Of a stretch of 64,000 bases of DNA, positions 37,677 to 46,929 are shown one piece after another (the stretch's first letter is position 1; each line of letters opens with the position of its first letter). The stretch spans positions 2,477,001 through 2,541,000 of the forward strand of contig CAKNFJ010000001.1 of the NCBI GenBank assembly GCA_930633495.1, given 5' to 3'. This stretch comes from Hyphomicrobiales bacterium. GTDB lineage: Bacteria; Pseudomonadota; Alphaproteobacteria; Rhizobiales; Beijerinckiaceae. The notes beneath the pieces were generated by a model. The model saw only the letters and a program-made list of their open reading frames with translations, was not told the origin of the DNA and searched no databases. The position numbers and the translations under genes were made by a program.

Positions 37677-40262
37677 TCATAAATTCCTGAGATAAGAAGC
37701 CGGCGCCTTTGTCAGTATTTTTATCGTACCGACCAGCCCGAACAGGACGGTAACACCGACAGCTGCAGTCGCGGCCAGTATCGCTCCGGTCGGATCACTG
37801 ACGAATGCGATCCGCATCACTTGCGTGACGATCCCCCACCCGGCCGCAGTACCCGCGAGAACGCCGAAGACGGCTGCGACGAAACCAATCGAAGCATATT
37901 CAAGGGCGTACGACGAAAGTATGAAGCGGCGGGTGGCGCCCAGCGTCTTCAGGATCATCGCGTCATAGAGCCGCGCCCGCTGGCCGGCCGCGAGCGCGCC
38001 GCCGAGCACGAGCAGGCTCGCCGCGATGGCGAGGCCGGACGCGCCACGGATCGCCATGGCGAGCTGGGCGACGATGGTGTTGACCGCTTCGAGCGCGTCC
38101 CGGACGCGGACGGCGGTGACGGCAGGGAAGTCGAGCGCGAGGCGGCGCATCAGCGCTGCGTCGGTCGCGCCCTTGCCGTCGGGGCTGATCGAAACGGTAG
38201 CGAGATTGGTGTGAGGCGCGCCGGCGAAGGTGTTGGGCGAGAACACCATGACGAAATTGATGCCGAAGGAACGCCAGTCGACCGTGCGCAGATTGGCGAC
38301 GCGGGCGGTGATGTTGCGGCCGAGCACGTTGACCGTCAGCCGGTCGCCGATCTTGAGGCCGATGCCGGCCGCATTCTGGGCGTCGAAGGAGACCAGCGGC
38401 TCGCCGCGGTAATCCGCCGGCCACCATTCGCCCGCCGCGACGCGCGAGCCTTCCGGCAACGTGGCGGCGTAGGTGATGCCGCGGTCGCCGTCGAGCACCC
38501 AGGCGGATTGCTCGCTCGCCTTGATGTCCTCGGCGCGGATGTCGTTCACGGCGACGATGCGGCCGCGCATCATCGGCACCCGCTCGGTCTTCGCGCCCGG
38601 ACGCTGCTCGGCCAGGAAGGCGTCGAAGCGGTCGGAATCGCGGCTGGGCACGTCGAGGAAAAAGAAGCTCGGCGCCTTGTCGGGCAGGGCGCCGGTGAGT
38701 TGCCGGGTCAGGCTGACGTCGATGAAGGAGAGCGCCGAAAGCAGCGCGACGCCCAATCCGAGCGAGAGAACGAGCGACGGCGTCAGCGCGCCCGGACGGT
38801 GGCTGTTGGCGAGCGCCATCCTGAGCGCCGGCCGGCGCGGGCGCGGAATGCGGCGGGCGAGCCGCATCAGGCCGAGGGAAACGACGCGCAGCAGCACGAA
38901 GATGCCGAACATCACGCCGATATAGATCAGGGCGATCCGGCGATCGTAGGCGAAGCCGACGGCGACGCCGGCAAGTCCCGCTAAGGCGAGCGCGCAGAGG
39001 ACGAGATAGATCGCGCGGGGGCGGCGCGGATCCGGCTCGATGCGGTCGCGGAACAGGGCGGAGACCGGGATGTCATGGGCCCGGCCGAGGGGGATGATCG
39101 CAAAGACGAGCGCTGTCAGCAGCCCGTAGAGCGCGGCGATGGCGAGCTCGCCCGGCGCCAGCGTCGGCTCGAACGGTACGGGCAGGATGCTCTGGACGAC
39201 GGCGCCGAGGCCGAACGGCGCGGCTGCGCCCAGCACGAGGCCAATGGCGGTGCCGATGGCGGCGACGAGCATCACTTCCGTCAGATGGATCGCGACGACG
39301 CGGCCTCCGGTGGCACCGACCGCCTTCATCGTGGCGAAATCGAGCTTCTTGGCCTCGACGAAGCGGCGCACCGCATTGGCGACGCCGACCCCACCGACCA
39401 GCAGGGCGGTCAGGCCGACCAGCGTCAGGAACTGGGTGAAGCGCTCGAGATTGCGCTGGAAGCTCGGCGCGGCATTGGCGCGGGATCGGATCTCCCAGCC
39501 CGCCTCGCGCTGCTGCGTGCCGACATCGGCGACGACGCGTTCGAGATCGGCGTCGCTCGCGGCCGTAGGCGGCAGCTGCAGGCGATAGGTCCAGCGGATC
39601 AGGCTGCCGGGCTGGATCAGGCCGGTGGCGCGCAGAGCCTCCTGCGACATCAGCAGGCGCGGGCCGAAGCCGACGCCGGCGGCGATCTTGTCGGGTTCCG
39701 AGACGAGATTGGCGCGCAGCTGGATCTTCGCGCCGCCGATGGTGACGGTGTCACCGGGCTTGAGGTCGAGCCGGCCGAACAGGACGGGGTCGGCGACGGC
39801 GCCATAGGCTCCGTCGCGCTGTTCGAGCAGGCCGGGCAGCGGCGCTTGCGGATCGGTCTCGACCGCGCCGATGCTCGGATAGGCGGAATCGACCGCCTTG
39901 ATCTCGACCAGCGCCGCGCCCTTCTCGCCGGCATTGGCCATGCCGCGCATGGTCGCGATGCTGGAGACCGCGCCGCGTGCCGCCAGGAAGGCGCGCTCCG
40001 GCGCTGTCGCCTCGCGGTGGATCAGGCTGAAGGCGGCGTCGCCGCCGAGGATGCGCCGCCCCTCGCGGGCGAGGCCCTCGGTCAGGCCGCGCGAGGCGGA
40101 TGCGACTGCGGCGATGGTCATGACGCCGAGCGCGAGGCAGGCGATGAAGATGCCGAAGCCGCGCAGGCCCGCGCGGAGATCGCGGGTGGCAAGGCGCAGG
40201 ACGAGGCCGATGCCGGGGGCGCGGTAGGCCGGGCTTTGCGGCGGCTTGACGGGTGCGTGCAT
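37677..40262 (-). CDS. ybbP: ABC exporter permease, YbbP/FtsX type
   Basis: Permease of 861 residues with two FtsX/MacB_PCD repeats, about ten transmembrane helices and a large periplasmic part. The N-terminal helix follows LRLATRDLRAGLRGFGIFI, and helix clusters occur near LVGLTALLVGGVGVANAVRRF, LALAGLAGVAVGFAYD and the C-terminus (SYALEYASIGFVAAVFGVLA region). With YbbA it forms a putative lipid or lipoprotein exporter of unknown substrate, linked in E. coli to esterase TesA. Its start is two bases from the ybbA stop. Confidence 0.9.
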   Translation of the reverse strand: MHAPVKPPQSPAYRAPGIGLVLRLATRDLRAGLRGFGIFIACLALGVMTIAAVASASRGLTEGLAREGRRILGGDAAFSLIHREATAPERAFLAARGAVSSIATMRGMANAGEKGAALVEIKAVDSAYPSIGAVETDPQAPLPGLLEQRDGAYGAVADPVLFGRLDLKPGDTVTIGGAKIQLRANLVSEPDKIAAGVGFGPRLLMSQEALRATGLIQPGSLIRWTYRLQLPPTAASDADLERVVADVGTQQREAGWEIRSRANAAPSFQRNLERFTQFLTLVGLTALLVGGVGVANAVRRFVEAKKLDFATMKAVGATGGRVVAIHLTEVMLVAAIGTAIGLVLGAAAPFGLGAVVQSILPVPFEPTLAPGELAIAALYGLLTALVFAIIPLGRAHDIPVSALFRDRIEPDPRRPRAIYLVLCALALAGLAGVAVGFAYDRRIALIYIGVMFGIFVLLRVVSLGLMRLARRIPRPRRPALRMALANSHRPGALTPSLVLSLGLGVALLSALSFIDVSLTRQLTGALPDKAPSFFFLDVPSRDSDRFDAFLAEQRPGAKTERVPMMRGRIVAVNDIRAEDIKASEQSAWVLDGDRGITYAATLPEGSRVAAGEWWPADYRGEPLVSFDAQNAAGIGLKIGDRLTVNVLGRNITARVANLRTVDWRSFGINFVMVFSPNTFAGAPHTNLATVSISPDGKGATDAALMRRLALDFPAVTAVRVRDALEAVNTIVAQLAMAIRGASGLAIAASLLVLGGALAAGQRARLYDAMILKTLGATRRFILSSYALEYASIGFVAAVFGVLAGTAAGWGIVTQVMRIAFVSDPTGAILAATAAVGVTVLFGLVGTIKILTKAPASYLRNL

Positions 40263-40264
40263 CG

Positions 40265-40969
40265 TCAGGCGACCGCCGTCTCGGGCTCGGCCTCGATCAC
40301 GCCGGAGCGCAGCCGGACCGTGCGTTCGCAGAGCGCGGCGAGCGAGAGGTCGTGGGTGACGAGCACCAGCGTCGCGCCGCGCTCGCGCTTGAGGGCGAAG
40401 ATCAGGTCCACGATCGAGCGGCCGGTCGCTTCGTCGAGATTGCCGGTCGGCTCGTCGGCGACGAGGATCGCCGGATCGGGCGCGACGGCGCGCGCGATGG
40501 CGACGCGCTGCTGCTCGCCGCCCGAAAGCTGCGCCGGGTAGTGGTCCATGCGCTGACCGAGGCCGACATTGCGCAGTTCCGCTTCGGCGCGGCTGAAGGC
40601 GTCGGGGTGGCCGGCGAGTTCCAGCGGCAGCGCCACGTTCTCGCGCGCCGTCATGGTCGGGACCAGGTGGAAGGACTGGAAGACGATGCCGATATGCCGG
40701 CCGCGGAACACGGCGAGCCCATCCTCGTCGAGGCGGCCGAGATCCTGCCCGGCCACGCGGACAAGCCCCGAATCGGGGCGCTCCAGCCCCGCCATGGTCA
40801 TCAGCAGGGTCGATTTGCCGGAGCCGGAGGGGCCGACGAGGCCGGTCGCCTCGCCGTCAGTCAGAGACACCGAAACGCCCTTGAGGATATGGACGCGGGC
40901 GGCGCCACGCCCCAAACTCAGATGGACATCCTGCAACTCGATCGCCGGGCCGGCCTTCTCGCTCATCAC
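40265..40969 (-). CDS. ybbA: ABC exporter ATP-binding protein, YbbA type
   Basis: ATPase of 234 residues. Walker A GPSGSGKSTLL, Q loop VFQSFHLVPTMTARENVALP, signature LSGGEQQRVAIARA, Walker B ILVADEPTGNLDE and switch histidine VLVTHD are all present, giving a LolD/MacB-like subfamily fit. It pairs with the YbbP permease downstream. It is divergent from tesA with only three bases between the two chosen starts. Confidence 0.94.
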   Translation of the reverse strand: MMSEKAGPAIELQDVHLSLGRGAARVHILKGVSVSLTDGEATGLVGPSGSGKSTLLMTMAGLERPDSGLVRVAGQDLGRLDEDGLAVFRGRHIGIVFQSFHLVPTMTARENVALPLELAGHPDAFSRAEAELRNVGLGQRMDHYPAQLSGGEQQRVAIARAVAPDPAILVADEPTGNLDEATGRSIVDLIFALKRERGATLVLVTHDLSLAALCERTVRLRSGVIEAEPETAVA

Positions 40970-40972
40970 GCC

Positions 40973-41755
40973 ATGATCCTGACTTACGCTTCCACCGCCA
41001 TTCCCACCGACACCGAATCACGCCCCGAGCAGGGCGGAATCACGGCGCAGCGCGATCTGCGGCCATATGGGCTCAGGTTTGCGCTTGTCCAATCGGTCCT
41101 GGTGCTTTTCGTCGCCATCATGCTGCTTTTCATCGGTTCCAGCGATATGGCCAACGCCCAGACCACTCCATCCAATCCCGGCGCCGCGAAGCCGCTGAAG
41201 CTCGTCGCCTTCGGCGATTCGCTGTCGGCAGGCTACAATCTGCCCGGCAGTGCCGCCTTTCCGGCGGTGCTGGAGCAGGCCTTGCGCCAGAAGGGCGTCG
41301 CTGTCGAAATCGTGAACGCCGGCGTTTCCGGCGACACGACGCAGGGCGGACTCGAACGGCTCGACTGGTCGGTGCCGGACGGCACGGACGGCGTGATCAT
41401 CGAGCTCGGCGCCAACGATGCGCTGCGCGGCGTCGACCCGGCGCAGACGCGGCAAGCGCTCGAAGCGATGATCGCGCGGCTGAAGGAGCGCAAGATTCCG
41501 GTGATGCTCGCCGGGATGTACGCGCCGCGCAATCTCGGCGCGGATTACGCGAAACGTTTCGATGCGATCTACCGTGAGCTTGCGGAGAAGCACGGGCTGG
41601 TGCTTTACCCGTTTTTCCTGGAGGGCATCGCGGGCGACCGCGCTCTGAATCAGGCGGATGGGCTCCATCCCACGGCCGAGGGCGTCACCGTCATCGTCCG
41701 CAACATCCTGCCGACGGTCGAGCGCTTCATCGCCACCCTGCCCGCCCGGTCCTGA
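40973..41755 (+). CDS. tesA: SGNH esterase / lysophospholipase (TesA-like arylesterase)
   Basis: GDSL/SGNH hydrolase of 260 residues from the chosen ATG. Block I is VAFGDSLSAGYN (nucleophile Ser), block III GANDALRG and block V DGLHPTAEG with Asp and His. A hydrophobic signal (VQSVLVLFVAIMLLFIG) follows a long 37-residue N-region and ends MANAQ, so it is probably periplasmic. Later starts (GTG 41102, ATG 41120) would give the usual 211-217 residues. It forms the conserved tesA-ybbA-ybbP neighbourhood seen in E. coli. Confidence 0.88.
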   Translation: MILTYASTAIPTDTESRPEQGGITAQRDLRPYGLRFALVQSVLVLFVAIMLLFIGSSDMANAQTTPSNPGAAKPLKLVAFGDSLSAGYNLPGSAAFPAVLEQALRQKGVAVEIVNAGVSGDTTQGGLERLDWSVPDGTDGVIIELGANDALRGVDPAQTRQALEAMIARLKERKIPVMLAGMYAPRNLGADYAKRFDAIYRELAEKHGLVLYPFFLEGIAGDRALNQADGLHPTAEGVTVIVRNILPTVERFIATLPARS

Positions 41756-41838
41756 TCCGTTCGCGGCTCCCTTCCGCGACGAATCCCCGATTCTTGCATC
41801 GCCGCCCGCCGGCCCCCCGTTTCCGGAGTTGCTTCGCC

Positions 41839-42894
41839 ATGGATTATCGCCGCCTCGGGCGCACCGATCTCAAGGTCTCGGTGATCTGCCTCGGAACCAT
41901 GACCTGGGGGCAGCAGAACACCGAGGCCGAAGGCCATGCCCAGATGGATTATGCCGTCGAGCAGGGCGTCAATTTCTTCGACACGGCCGAACTCTATTCG
42001 ATTCCGCCCAAGCCCGAGACGCAGGGCTCGACCGAGCGGATCATCGGCAGCTGGTTCAAGGCGCGGAAGAACCGCGACAAGGTCATCCTGGCCTCGAAGG
42101 TCTGCGGGCGCGGCGGCAATACCTGGTTCCGCGACGACAAGAGCCCGACGCGGGTGACGCGCAAGCAGATCTTCGAAGCCGTCGACAAGAGCCTGGCGCG
42201 CTTGCAGACCGACTATATCGACCTCTACCAGCTGCATTTCCCCGAGAGGTCGATCCAGTGGGGCTCGAATCCGACGCGCTTCCAGCGCTCCGCCTACGAG
42301 CCGGCGGCCGACGAGATCGGTATCGCCGAGCAGCTCGACGCCTTTGCGGAGGTCGTCAAGGCCGGCAAGATTCGCCATCTCGGCCTCTCCAACGAGAGCG
42401 CCTGGGGCACGATGCGCTTCGTGACCGATTCCGAAGCACGCGGCACGCCGCGCGTGCAGTCGATCCAGAACGCCTACAACCTGCTGAACCGCACCTTCGA
42501 GACGGCGCTGGCCGAGGTCGCGCTGCGCGAGCATGTCGGCCTGCTCTCCTATTCGCCGCTGGCGCAGGGCTATCTCACCGGCAAATATCTCGACGGCGCC
42601 CGCCCGGCCGGCACCCGCACGGTGCTGTTCGGCCGCGGCCAGCGCTACGAGACGGCGGGCGCCGAGGAGGCGGTCAGGCGCTATGTCGCGCTCGCCCGCG
42701 AATCCGGGCTCGATCCCGCGCAGATGGCGCTCGCCTTCGTCAACAGCCGCCCCTTCCTGACCGCCAACATCATCGGCGCGACCACGATGGAGCAGCTCAG
42801 GACCGATATCGCCTCGATCGACGTCAGGCTTTCGCCGGAGGTCGAGGCGAAGATCGACGCGATTCACCAGCTCGTCGGCAATCCCTGCCCCTGA
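41839..42894 (+). CDS. tas: Aldo-keto reductase, Tas family
   Basis: NADP(H)-dependent aldo-keto reductase of 351 residues, close along its whole length to E. coli Tas (346 residues). It has the catalytic Asp/Tyr segment NFFDTAELYSIPPKPETQG, the lysine segment VILASKVCGRGG, and QLHFPERS. SIQNAYNLLNR and the coenzyme-binding end IIGATTMEQL are also typical. Physiological substrate is unknown. The ATG at 41839 is preferred over a TTG 15 codons upstream. A palindromic repeat follows the stop. Confidence 0.92.
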   Translation: MDYRRLGRTDLKVSVICLGTMTWGQQNTEAEGHAQMDYAVEQGVNFFDTAELYSIPPKPETQGSTERIIGSWFKARKNRDKVILASKVCGRGGNTWFRDDKSPTRVTRKQIFEAVDKSLARLQTDYIDLYQLHFPERSIQWGSNPTRFQRSAYEPAADEIGIAEQLDAFAEVVKAGKIRHLGLSNESAWGTMRFVTDSEARGTPRVQSIQNAYNLLNRTFETALAEVALREHVGLLSYSPLAQGYLTGKYLDGARPAGTRTVLFGRGQRYETAGAEEAVRRYVALARESGLDPAQMALAFVNSRPFLTANIIGATTMEQLRTDIASIDVRLSPEVEAKIDAIHQLVGNPCP

Positions 42895-42900
42895 GCGGGC

Positions 42901-43004
42901 GCTCGTCATTCTCGGGTGAAGCAACGCTTCGACCCGAGAATCTCTTCCACAAGAAGGCGCCTTTCCTTCCTGAGATGCTCGGGTCAAGCCCGAGCATGAC
43001 GAGC
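42901..43004. repeat. Intergenic imperfect palindrome
   Basis: GCTCGTCAT (42901-42909) and ATGACGAGC (42996-43004) are complementary ends. Two inner hairpins occur: TCTCGGGTGAAGC...CGACCCGAGA and ATGCTCGGGTCAAGCCCGAGCAT. It lies between tas and thpR. Confidence 0.8.
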
Positions 43005-43100
43005 TTGTGGTTGGCGCGATCCAAGTAAAAACAATTCCCTTGAGCCGGCTTCGCGCTTACCGTCTCGCCAGAGTCACAATTGCTTGGCAGGGATTCACTC

Positions 43101-43673
43101 ATGCCGAGGCTGTTCATCGCTCTGGAAATTCCCGCCGATGTCGCATCCACGCTGACGCTGCATCGCGGCGGCCTGTCGGGTGCCCGCTGGATCGAGCCGG
43201 CCGACTATCACATCACCCTGCGCTTTCTGGGCGATGTCGACCGGCGCATGGCGAACGATGTCGATCACATGCTCTCCGACCTGACCGCCTATCCCTTCGA
43301 GGCGACGCTCGATGCGCTCGGCAGCTTCGGCGGCGACAAGCCGCGCGCGGTCTTCGCCCGGGCAACGCCGACGAAGGCCCTGACCGAGCTGCAGGCAGAT
43401 ATCGAACGGCAGATGCGGCGGATCGGCCTGCCGGCGGAGGGGCGCAAATTCGTGCCGCATGTCACGCTGGCGCGGCTGCGAGACACGGCGCCGACCGAGC
43501 TCGCGCATTATCTCAGCCTGCATCCGATCGTCCGGCCGATCAGCTTCACGGCGCGCCGCGTCGCCCTGATGTCGTCGCGCGACTCGATCGGCGGCGGGCC
43601 TTATGCGCTGGAAGCGGCCTATCCGCTCGGCCCGTCCTACCCGAATCGCCTGCCGCGGGAGATGCGCCGATGA
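43101..43673 (+). CDS. thpR: RNA 2',3'-cyclic phosphodiesterase
   Basis: 2H phosphoesterase of 190 residues. The two HxTL motifs are [10 protein letters not shown] (about residue 44) and HVTLARLR (about residue 126). The start [11 protein letters not shown] is typical of ThpR/LigT. It hydrolyses 2',3'-cyclic RNA ends. ATG 43101 is chosen over an in-frame upstream ATG. Its stop overlaps the next start (ATGA). Confidence 0.92.
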   Translation: MPRLFIALEIPADVASTLTLHRGGLSGARWIEPADYHITLRFLGDVDRRMANDVDHMLSDLTAYPFEATLDALGSFGGDKPRAVFARATPTKALTELQADIERQMRRIGLPAEGRKFVPHVTLARLRDTAPTELAHYLSLHPIVRPISFTARRVALMSSRDSIGGGPYALEAAYPLGPSYPNRLPREMRR

Positions 43674-43966
43674 CGCGGCCGAAGCGGCTTTCTCCCGAGG
43701 CGCAGGCCGAGGCGCTGGCGACCCTGACCGGCTGGAAGCTGGCGCAGGGGCGCGAGGCGATCACCCGGCGTTTCGTCTTCCGCGATTTCAGCGAGGCCTT
43801 CGGCTGGATGACGCGTGTCGCCTTGCTCGCCGAGGCGATGAACCACCATCCCGAATGGTCGAACGTCTATCGGACGGTCGAGGTGACGCTCGCCACCCAT
43901 GACACCGGCGGGTTGACGGAGCTCGATGTCAGACTCGCTCGCGCGATCGACGCGTTGGGGAGCTGA
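43670..43966 (+). CDS. phhB: 4a-hydroxytetrahydrobiopterin dehydratase (pterin carbinolamine dehydratase)
   Basis: PCD/DCoH-fold protein of 98 residues. The active-site block is [22 protein letters not shown], shown here as HHPEW plus the downstream THD. It dehydrates the carbinolamine formed during pterin-dependent hydroxylation. No phenylalanine hydroxylase is adjacent, which is common for this gene. It is translationally coupled to thpR. Confidence 0.9.
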   Translation: MTRPKRLSPEAQAEALATLTGWKLAQGREAITRRFVFRDFSEAFGWMTRVALLAEAMNHHPEWSNVYRTVEVTLATHDTGGLTELDVRLARAIDALGS

Positions 43967-43975
43967 CGGAGTTTT

Positions 43976-44010
43976 GCCGTCATTCTCGGGTCAAGCCCGA
44001 GCATGACGGC
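43976..44010. repeat. Short palindromic repeat between convergent genes
   Basis: GCCGTCAT (43976-43983) pairs with ATGACGGC (44003-44010), and CTCGGG with CCCGAG across a 5-base loop. It is the minimal single-unit form of the GTCAT...ATGAC family. It lies between phhB and the convergent pseudouridine synthase gene. Confidence 0.75.
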
Positions 44011-44018
44011 CTGGGCAG

Positions 44019-44768
44019 TCAGGACTCATGCCACCCACAAGCCCGCAACGCCGCCAGCATGTGCGGCGGCGGCGGCGCCTCGACCTGGATCGGCTCGCGC
44101 TTGCGATAGAGCGGCACGGTAATCGTCCGTGCATGGAGCTGGAGGCCGGGGCCGCCCTCGCGCGGAGCGGCGCCGTAGATCTCGTCGCCGAGCATCGGCC
44201 AGCCGGAGGCCTGGCAGTGGACGCGTAGCTGATGCGTGCGGCCGGTCAGCGGCTCCATGGCAAGCCAGGCGATCGGGCCGGCCTCGTCGCGTCCGCGGCC
44301 CAGCACGCGATAGCGGGTCTGCGAGGGCAGGCCGGCAGGATCGACCTTCATCCACCAGCCGCGCTCCGGCGAGCGCTTGGCGAGGGGGAGGTCGATCAGC
44401 CCCTCGTCCTGTGCAGGCTCGCCCTGCACGATCGCCCAATAGGTCTTGTCGATCCGACCGTCGCGAAACATCTGGTTGAGCTCGGCCATGGCGCGGGGAT
44501 GCCGGCCGAGGATGAGGCAGCCGGAGGTGTCCTTGTCGAGCCGGTGGGCTGCTTCCGGTTTGCGCGGCAGGCCGAAGCGCAGCGCATCGAGATAATCGGT
44601 CAGGACCGGGATGATGCGACGCTTGGCCTGCGGGCCGCGATGCGAGGGCAGGCCGGCGGGCTTGTCGATGACGAGCATCATGGCGTCGCGATAAAGCAGC
44701 GGCACCGGCAGCTCGGCCTCGATCTGCCCCGGTGCTTGCGAATTTTCTGGTCGGTCCGGCTGAGCCAT
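44019..44768 (-). CDS. RluA-family pseudouridine synthase
   Basis: Pseudouridine synthase of 249 residues. The catalytic motif is AAHRLDKDTSGCLIL with Asp78. ALVIDKPAG-like MLVIDKPAGLPSH and the RTHQLRVHCQASGWPMLGDEIYG end (core RTHQLRVH) are family hallmarks. There is no N-terminal S4 domain. Target RNA position is not deducible. It is divergent from ftsY. Confidence 0.92.
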   Translation of the reverse strand: MAQPDRPENSQAPGQIEAELPVPLLYRDAMMLVIDKPAGLPSHRGPQAKRRIIPVLTDYLDALRFGLPRKPEAAHRLDKDTSGCLILGRHPRAMAELNQMFRDGRIDKTYWAIVQGEPAQDEGLIDLPLAKRSPERGWWMKVDPAGLPSQTRYRVLGRGRDEAGPIAWLAMEPLTGRTHQLRVHCQASGWPMLGDEIYGAAPREGGPGLQLHARTITVPLYRKREPIQVEAPPPPHMLAALRACGWHES

Positions 44769-44831
44769 GGCATTGCGCTAGCGAAGCCGGCCCGGCGGCG
44801 CAACCAAAGATCCCGCCGAACCGAAGACAGG

Positions 44832-46094
44832 ATGGCGATGAGCGAGACCGAACCGAAGAAACGCGGCTTCTTTTCGAGGCTGTTCGGACGCGACGAGGAG
44901 CCGGCCAAGCCGGCCCCCGCTTCTGAGGCGGTGACCGAACCGGCCGTCGAGCCTGTCGAGGAGGCGAAGCCGGACGTCGAAGCAGTCGCGGTTCCATCAG
45001 CCGTCGTGGCCGAGGCCCCTGTCGTCGAGACGCCGGACCTTCAGCCGGCCGTGCCGCCCGTTCCCGTCGAAACGGCTCTGCCGCCCGTCGAGCCGGAACC
45101 TGTGGTCGCAGCCGTACCGCCGCCCGAGCCTGTCGCGATTCCGGAGCCCGCTACCGCGCCGCCGCCGAAGCGCAGCTGGTGGCGCCGGCTGACGGAGGGT
45201 CTGTCGCGGACCTCGTCGGCGCTGACGACGGGGATCACCGACCTTTTCACCAAGCGCAAGCTCGATGCCGGCACGCTGGAGGATCTCGAGGATATCCTGA
45301 TCCAGGCCGATCTTGGTCTGGCGACTTCGGCGAAGATCGCGAAAGCGGTGGGCGACGGGCGCTACGACAAGCAGATCGAACCCGGCGAGGTGAAGGCGAT
45401 CCTGGCCCGCGAGGTCGAGATGATCCTCGTTCCGGTGGCGCAGCCTCTGGTGATCGACGCCACGAAAAAGCCGTTCGTGCTGCTGATGGTCGGGGTCAAT
45501 GGCTCCGGCAAGACCACGACGATCGGCAAGCTCGCGGCGAAATTCCGCGCCGAGGGGAAATCCGTGATGCTCGCCGCCGGCGACACCTTCCGCGCCGCCG
45601 CGATCGAGCAGCTACGCGTCTGGGGCGAGCGCACCGGCGCCGAGGTCGTCTTCGGCCAGCAGGGCGCCGATGCGGCCGGGCTCGCCTTCGAGGCGTTGCA
45701 GAAGGCCAAGGCAAACGGCACCGACGTGCTGCTCGTCGACACGGCTGGGCGGTTGCAGAACAAGCAGGGGTTGATGGACGAGCTCGCCAAGGTGGTTCGC
45801 GTCATCCGCAAGCAGGACCCGAGCGCCCCGCATGCGGCGCTGCTCGTGCTCGACGCGACCGTCGGCCAGAACGCGATTTCCCAGGTCGAGGCCTTCCGCG
45901 AGACGGCGGGCATCACCGGGCTGGTGATGACCAAGCTCGACGGCACGGCGCGCGGCGGCATCCTTGTGGCGCTGGCGGCGCAGTTCGGCCTGCCGGTGCA
46001 TTTCATCGGCGTCGGCGAGAGCGTCGAGGATCTGGAGCCGTTCTCGGCGCGCGACTTCGCCCGCGCCGTGGCGGGGTTGGGAGAGGCGGCGTGA
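44832..46094 (+). CDS. ftsY: Signal recognition particle receptor FtsY
   Basis: SRP receptor GTPase of 420 residues, docking ribosome-SRP complexes at the inner membrane. A basic start (KKRGFFSRLFGR) precedes an acidic Pro/Val/Glu-rich A domain (about 21-112). The N helical domain and G domain follow, with G1 GVNGSGKTTT (221-230), DTAGRLQNK and TKLDGTARGG. ATG 44832 has an AAGACAGG site upstream; ATG 44838 is possible. The stop overlaps the GTG start of ispZ. Confidence 0.97.
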   Translation: MAMSETEPKKRGFFSRLFGRDEEPAKPAPASEAVTEPAVEPVEEAKPDVEAVAVPSAVVAEAPVVETPDLQPAVPPVPVETALPPVEPEPVVAAVPPPEPVAIPEPATAPPPKRSWWRRLTEGLSRTSSALTTGITDLFTKRKLDAGTLEDLEDILIQADLGLATSAKIAKAVGDGRYDKQIEPGEVKAILAREVEMILVPVAQPLVIDATKKPFVLLMVGVNGSGKTTTIGKLAAKFRAEGKSVMLAAGDTFRAAAIEQLRVWGERTGAEVVFGQQGADAAGLAFEALQKAKANGTDVLLVDTAGRLQNKQGLMDELAKVVRVIRKQDPSAPHAALLVLDATVGQNAISQVEAFRETAGITGLVMTKLDGTARGGILVALAAQFGLPVHFIGVGESVEDLEPFSARDFARAVAGLGEAA

Positions 46095-46726
46095 GCGAGA
46101 CGACACAGCAGGCTCCAGTCGAGGCGGCCAAGGGCAGGACGGTCAATCCCCTGCTGAAGCTCGCGCTGGAATTCGGGCCGCTCGCGATCTTCTTCTTCGC
46201 CAATTCCTATGGCGACCGGCTGTTCGGCGTGGCCGAGGACCGGCGCATCTTCGTGGCGACCGGCATCTTCATCGTCGCCTCGCTGGTGGCGCTGGTCCTG
46301 TCGCGGGTGCTGATCGGCTATCTGCCACGCATGGCGATCGTCAACGCCATCGTCGTTACCGTTTTCGGCGGGCTGACGCTGGCGCTGGACGACGCCTTCT
46401 TCATCAAGGTCAAGCCGACCATCGTGAACGCGCTGTTCGGCTGCGTGCTGCTCGGCGGGCTCTTCTTCGGCCGCTCGCTGCTCTCGCTGGTGCTGGAAAC
46501 GGTGCTGCAGCTCGACGAGGAAGGCTGGCGCAGGCTGACCTTCCGCTGGGGCGTGTTCTTCTTCGTGCTGGCCGCGCTGAACGAGGTGGTCTGGCGCACG
46601 CAGACCCAGGATTTCTGGGTCGCCTTCAAGGTCTGGGGCGTGATGCCGCTGACCATGGCCTTCGCCCTTGCGCAGACGCCTCTGATCCTGAAACACGAGA
46701 TCAAGCCGGCGAAGGCGGAAGAGTAA
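46091..46726 (+). CDS. ispZ: Septation protein A (YciB/IspZ)
   Basis: Inner-membrane protein of 211 residues with about five to six helices. Signatures: LKLALEFGPLAIFFFANSYGDRL, FIKVKPTIVNALFG and LNEVVWRTQTQDFWVAFKVWG (partial). It has a role in envelope/septum maintenance. It starts at GTG 46091, overlapping the ftsY stop (GTGA), so the two genes are coupled; ftsY-ispZ is a conserved alphaproteobacterial pair. Confidence 0.93.
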   Translation: MSETTQQAPVEAAKGRTVNPLLKLALEFGPLAIFFFANSYGDRLFGVAEDRRIFVATGIFIVASLVALVLSRVLIGYLPRMAIVNAIVVTVFGGLTLALDDAFFIKVKPTIVNALFGCVLLGGLFFGRSLLSLVLETVLQLDEEGWRRLTFRWGVFFFVLAALNEVVWRTQTQDFWVAFKVWGVMPLTMAFALAQTPLILKHEIKPAKAEE

Positions 46727-46746
46727 GGCAAACGATCGCCAAGCTG

Positions 46747-46858
46747 TCGTCCCGGGCGGAGCGAAGCGAAGACCCGGGATTCGTTCCGGAGCGTTTCCGA
46801 TAGAGGTTCGGGCATGGATCCCGGATCGGCGCCGCTGACGCGGCTTGTCCGGGATGAT
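46747..46858. repeat. Intergenic imperfect palindrome
   Basis: TCGTCCCGGG at the left pairs with CCGGGATGA at the right. An inner CCCGGGCGGAGCGAAGCGAAGACCCGGG hairpin and GGATCCCGGATCGGCGCCGC follow. It lies between ispZ and the RES/Xre pair and shares its right half (GGATCGGCGCCGC...CGGCTTGTCCGG) with the repeat at 35903-36001. Confidence 0.75.
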
Positions 46859-46881
46859 GCGGCGTTTTGGACGGTCTCTTG

Positions 46882-46918
46882 CCATTTGGCCGCATTATCT
46901 CCATTTTATGCCAAATGG
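46882..46918. promoter_or_regulatory. Palindromic operator of the RES/Xre pair
   Basis: CCATTTGGC (46882-46890) and GCCAAATGG (46910-46918) are perfect 9-bp arms with a 19-base spacer containing an AT-rich -10-like stretch. They end 12 bases before the antitoxin start, the expected place for Xre autoregulation. Confidence 0.65.
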
Positions 46919-46929
46919 AGAGTGGTGCC

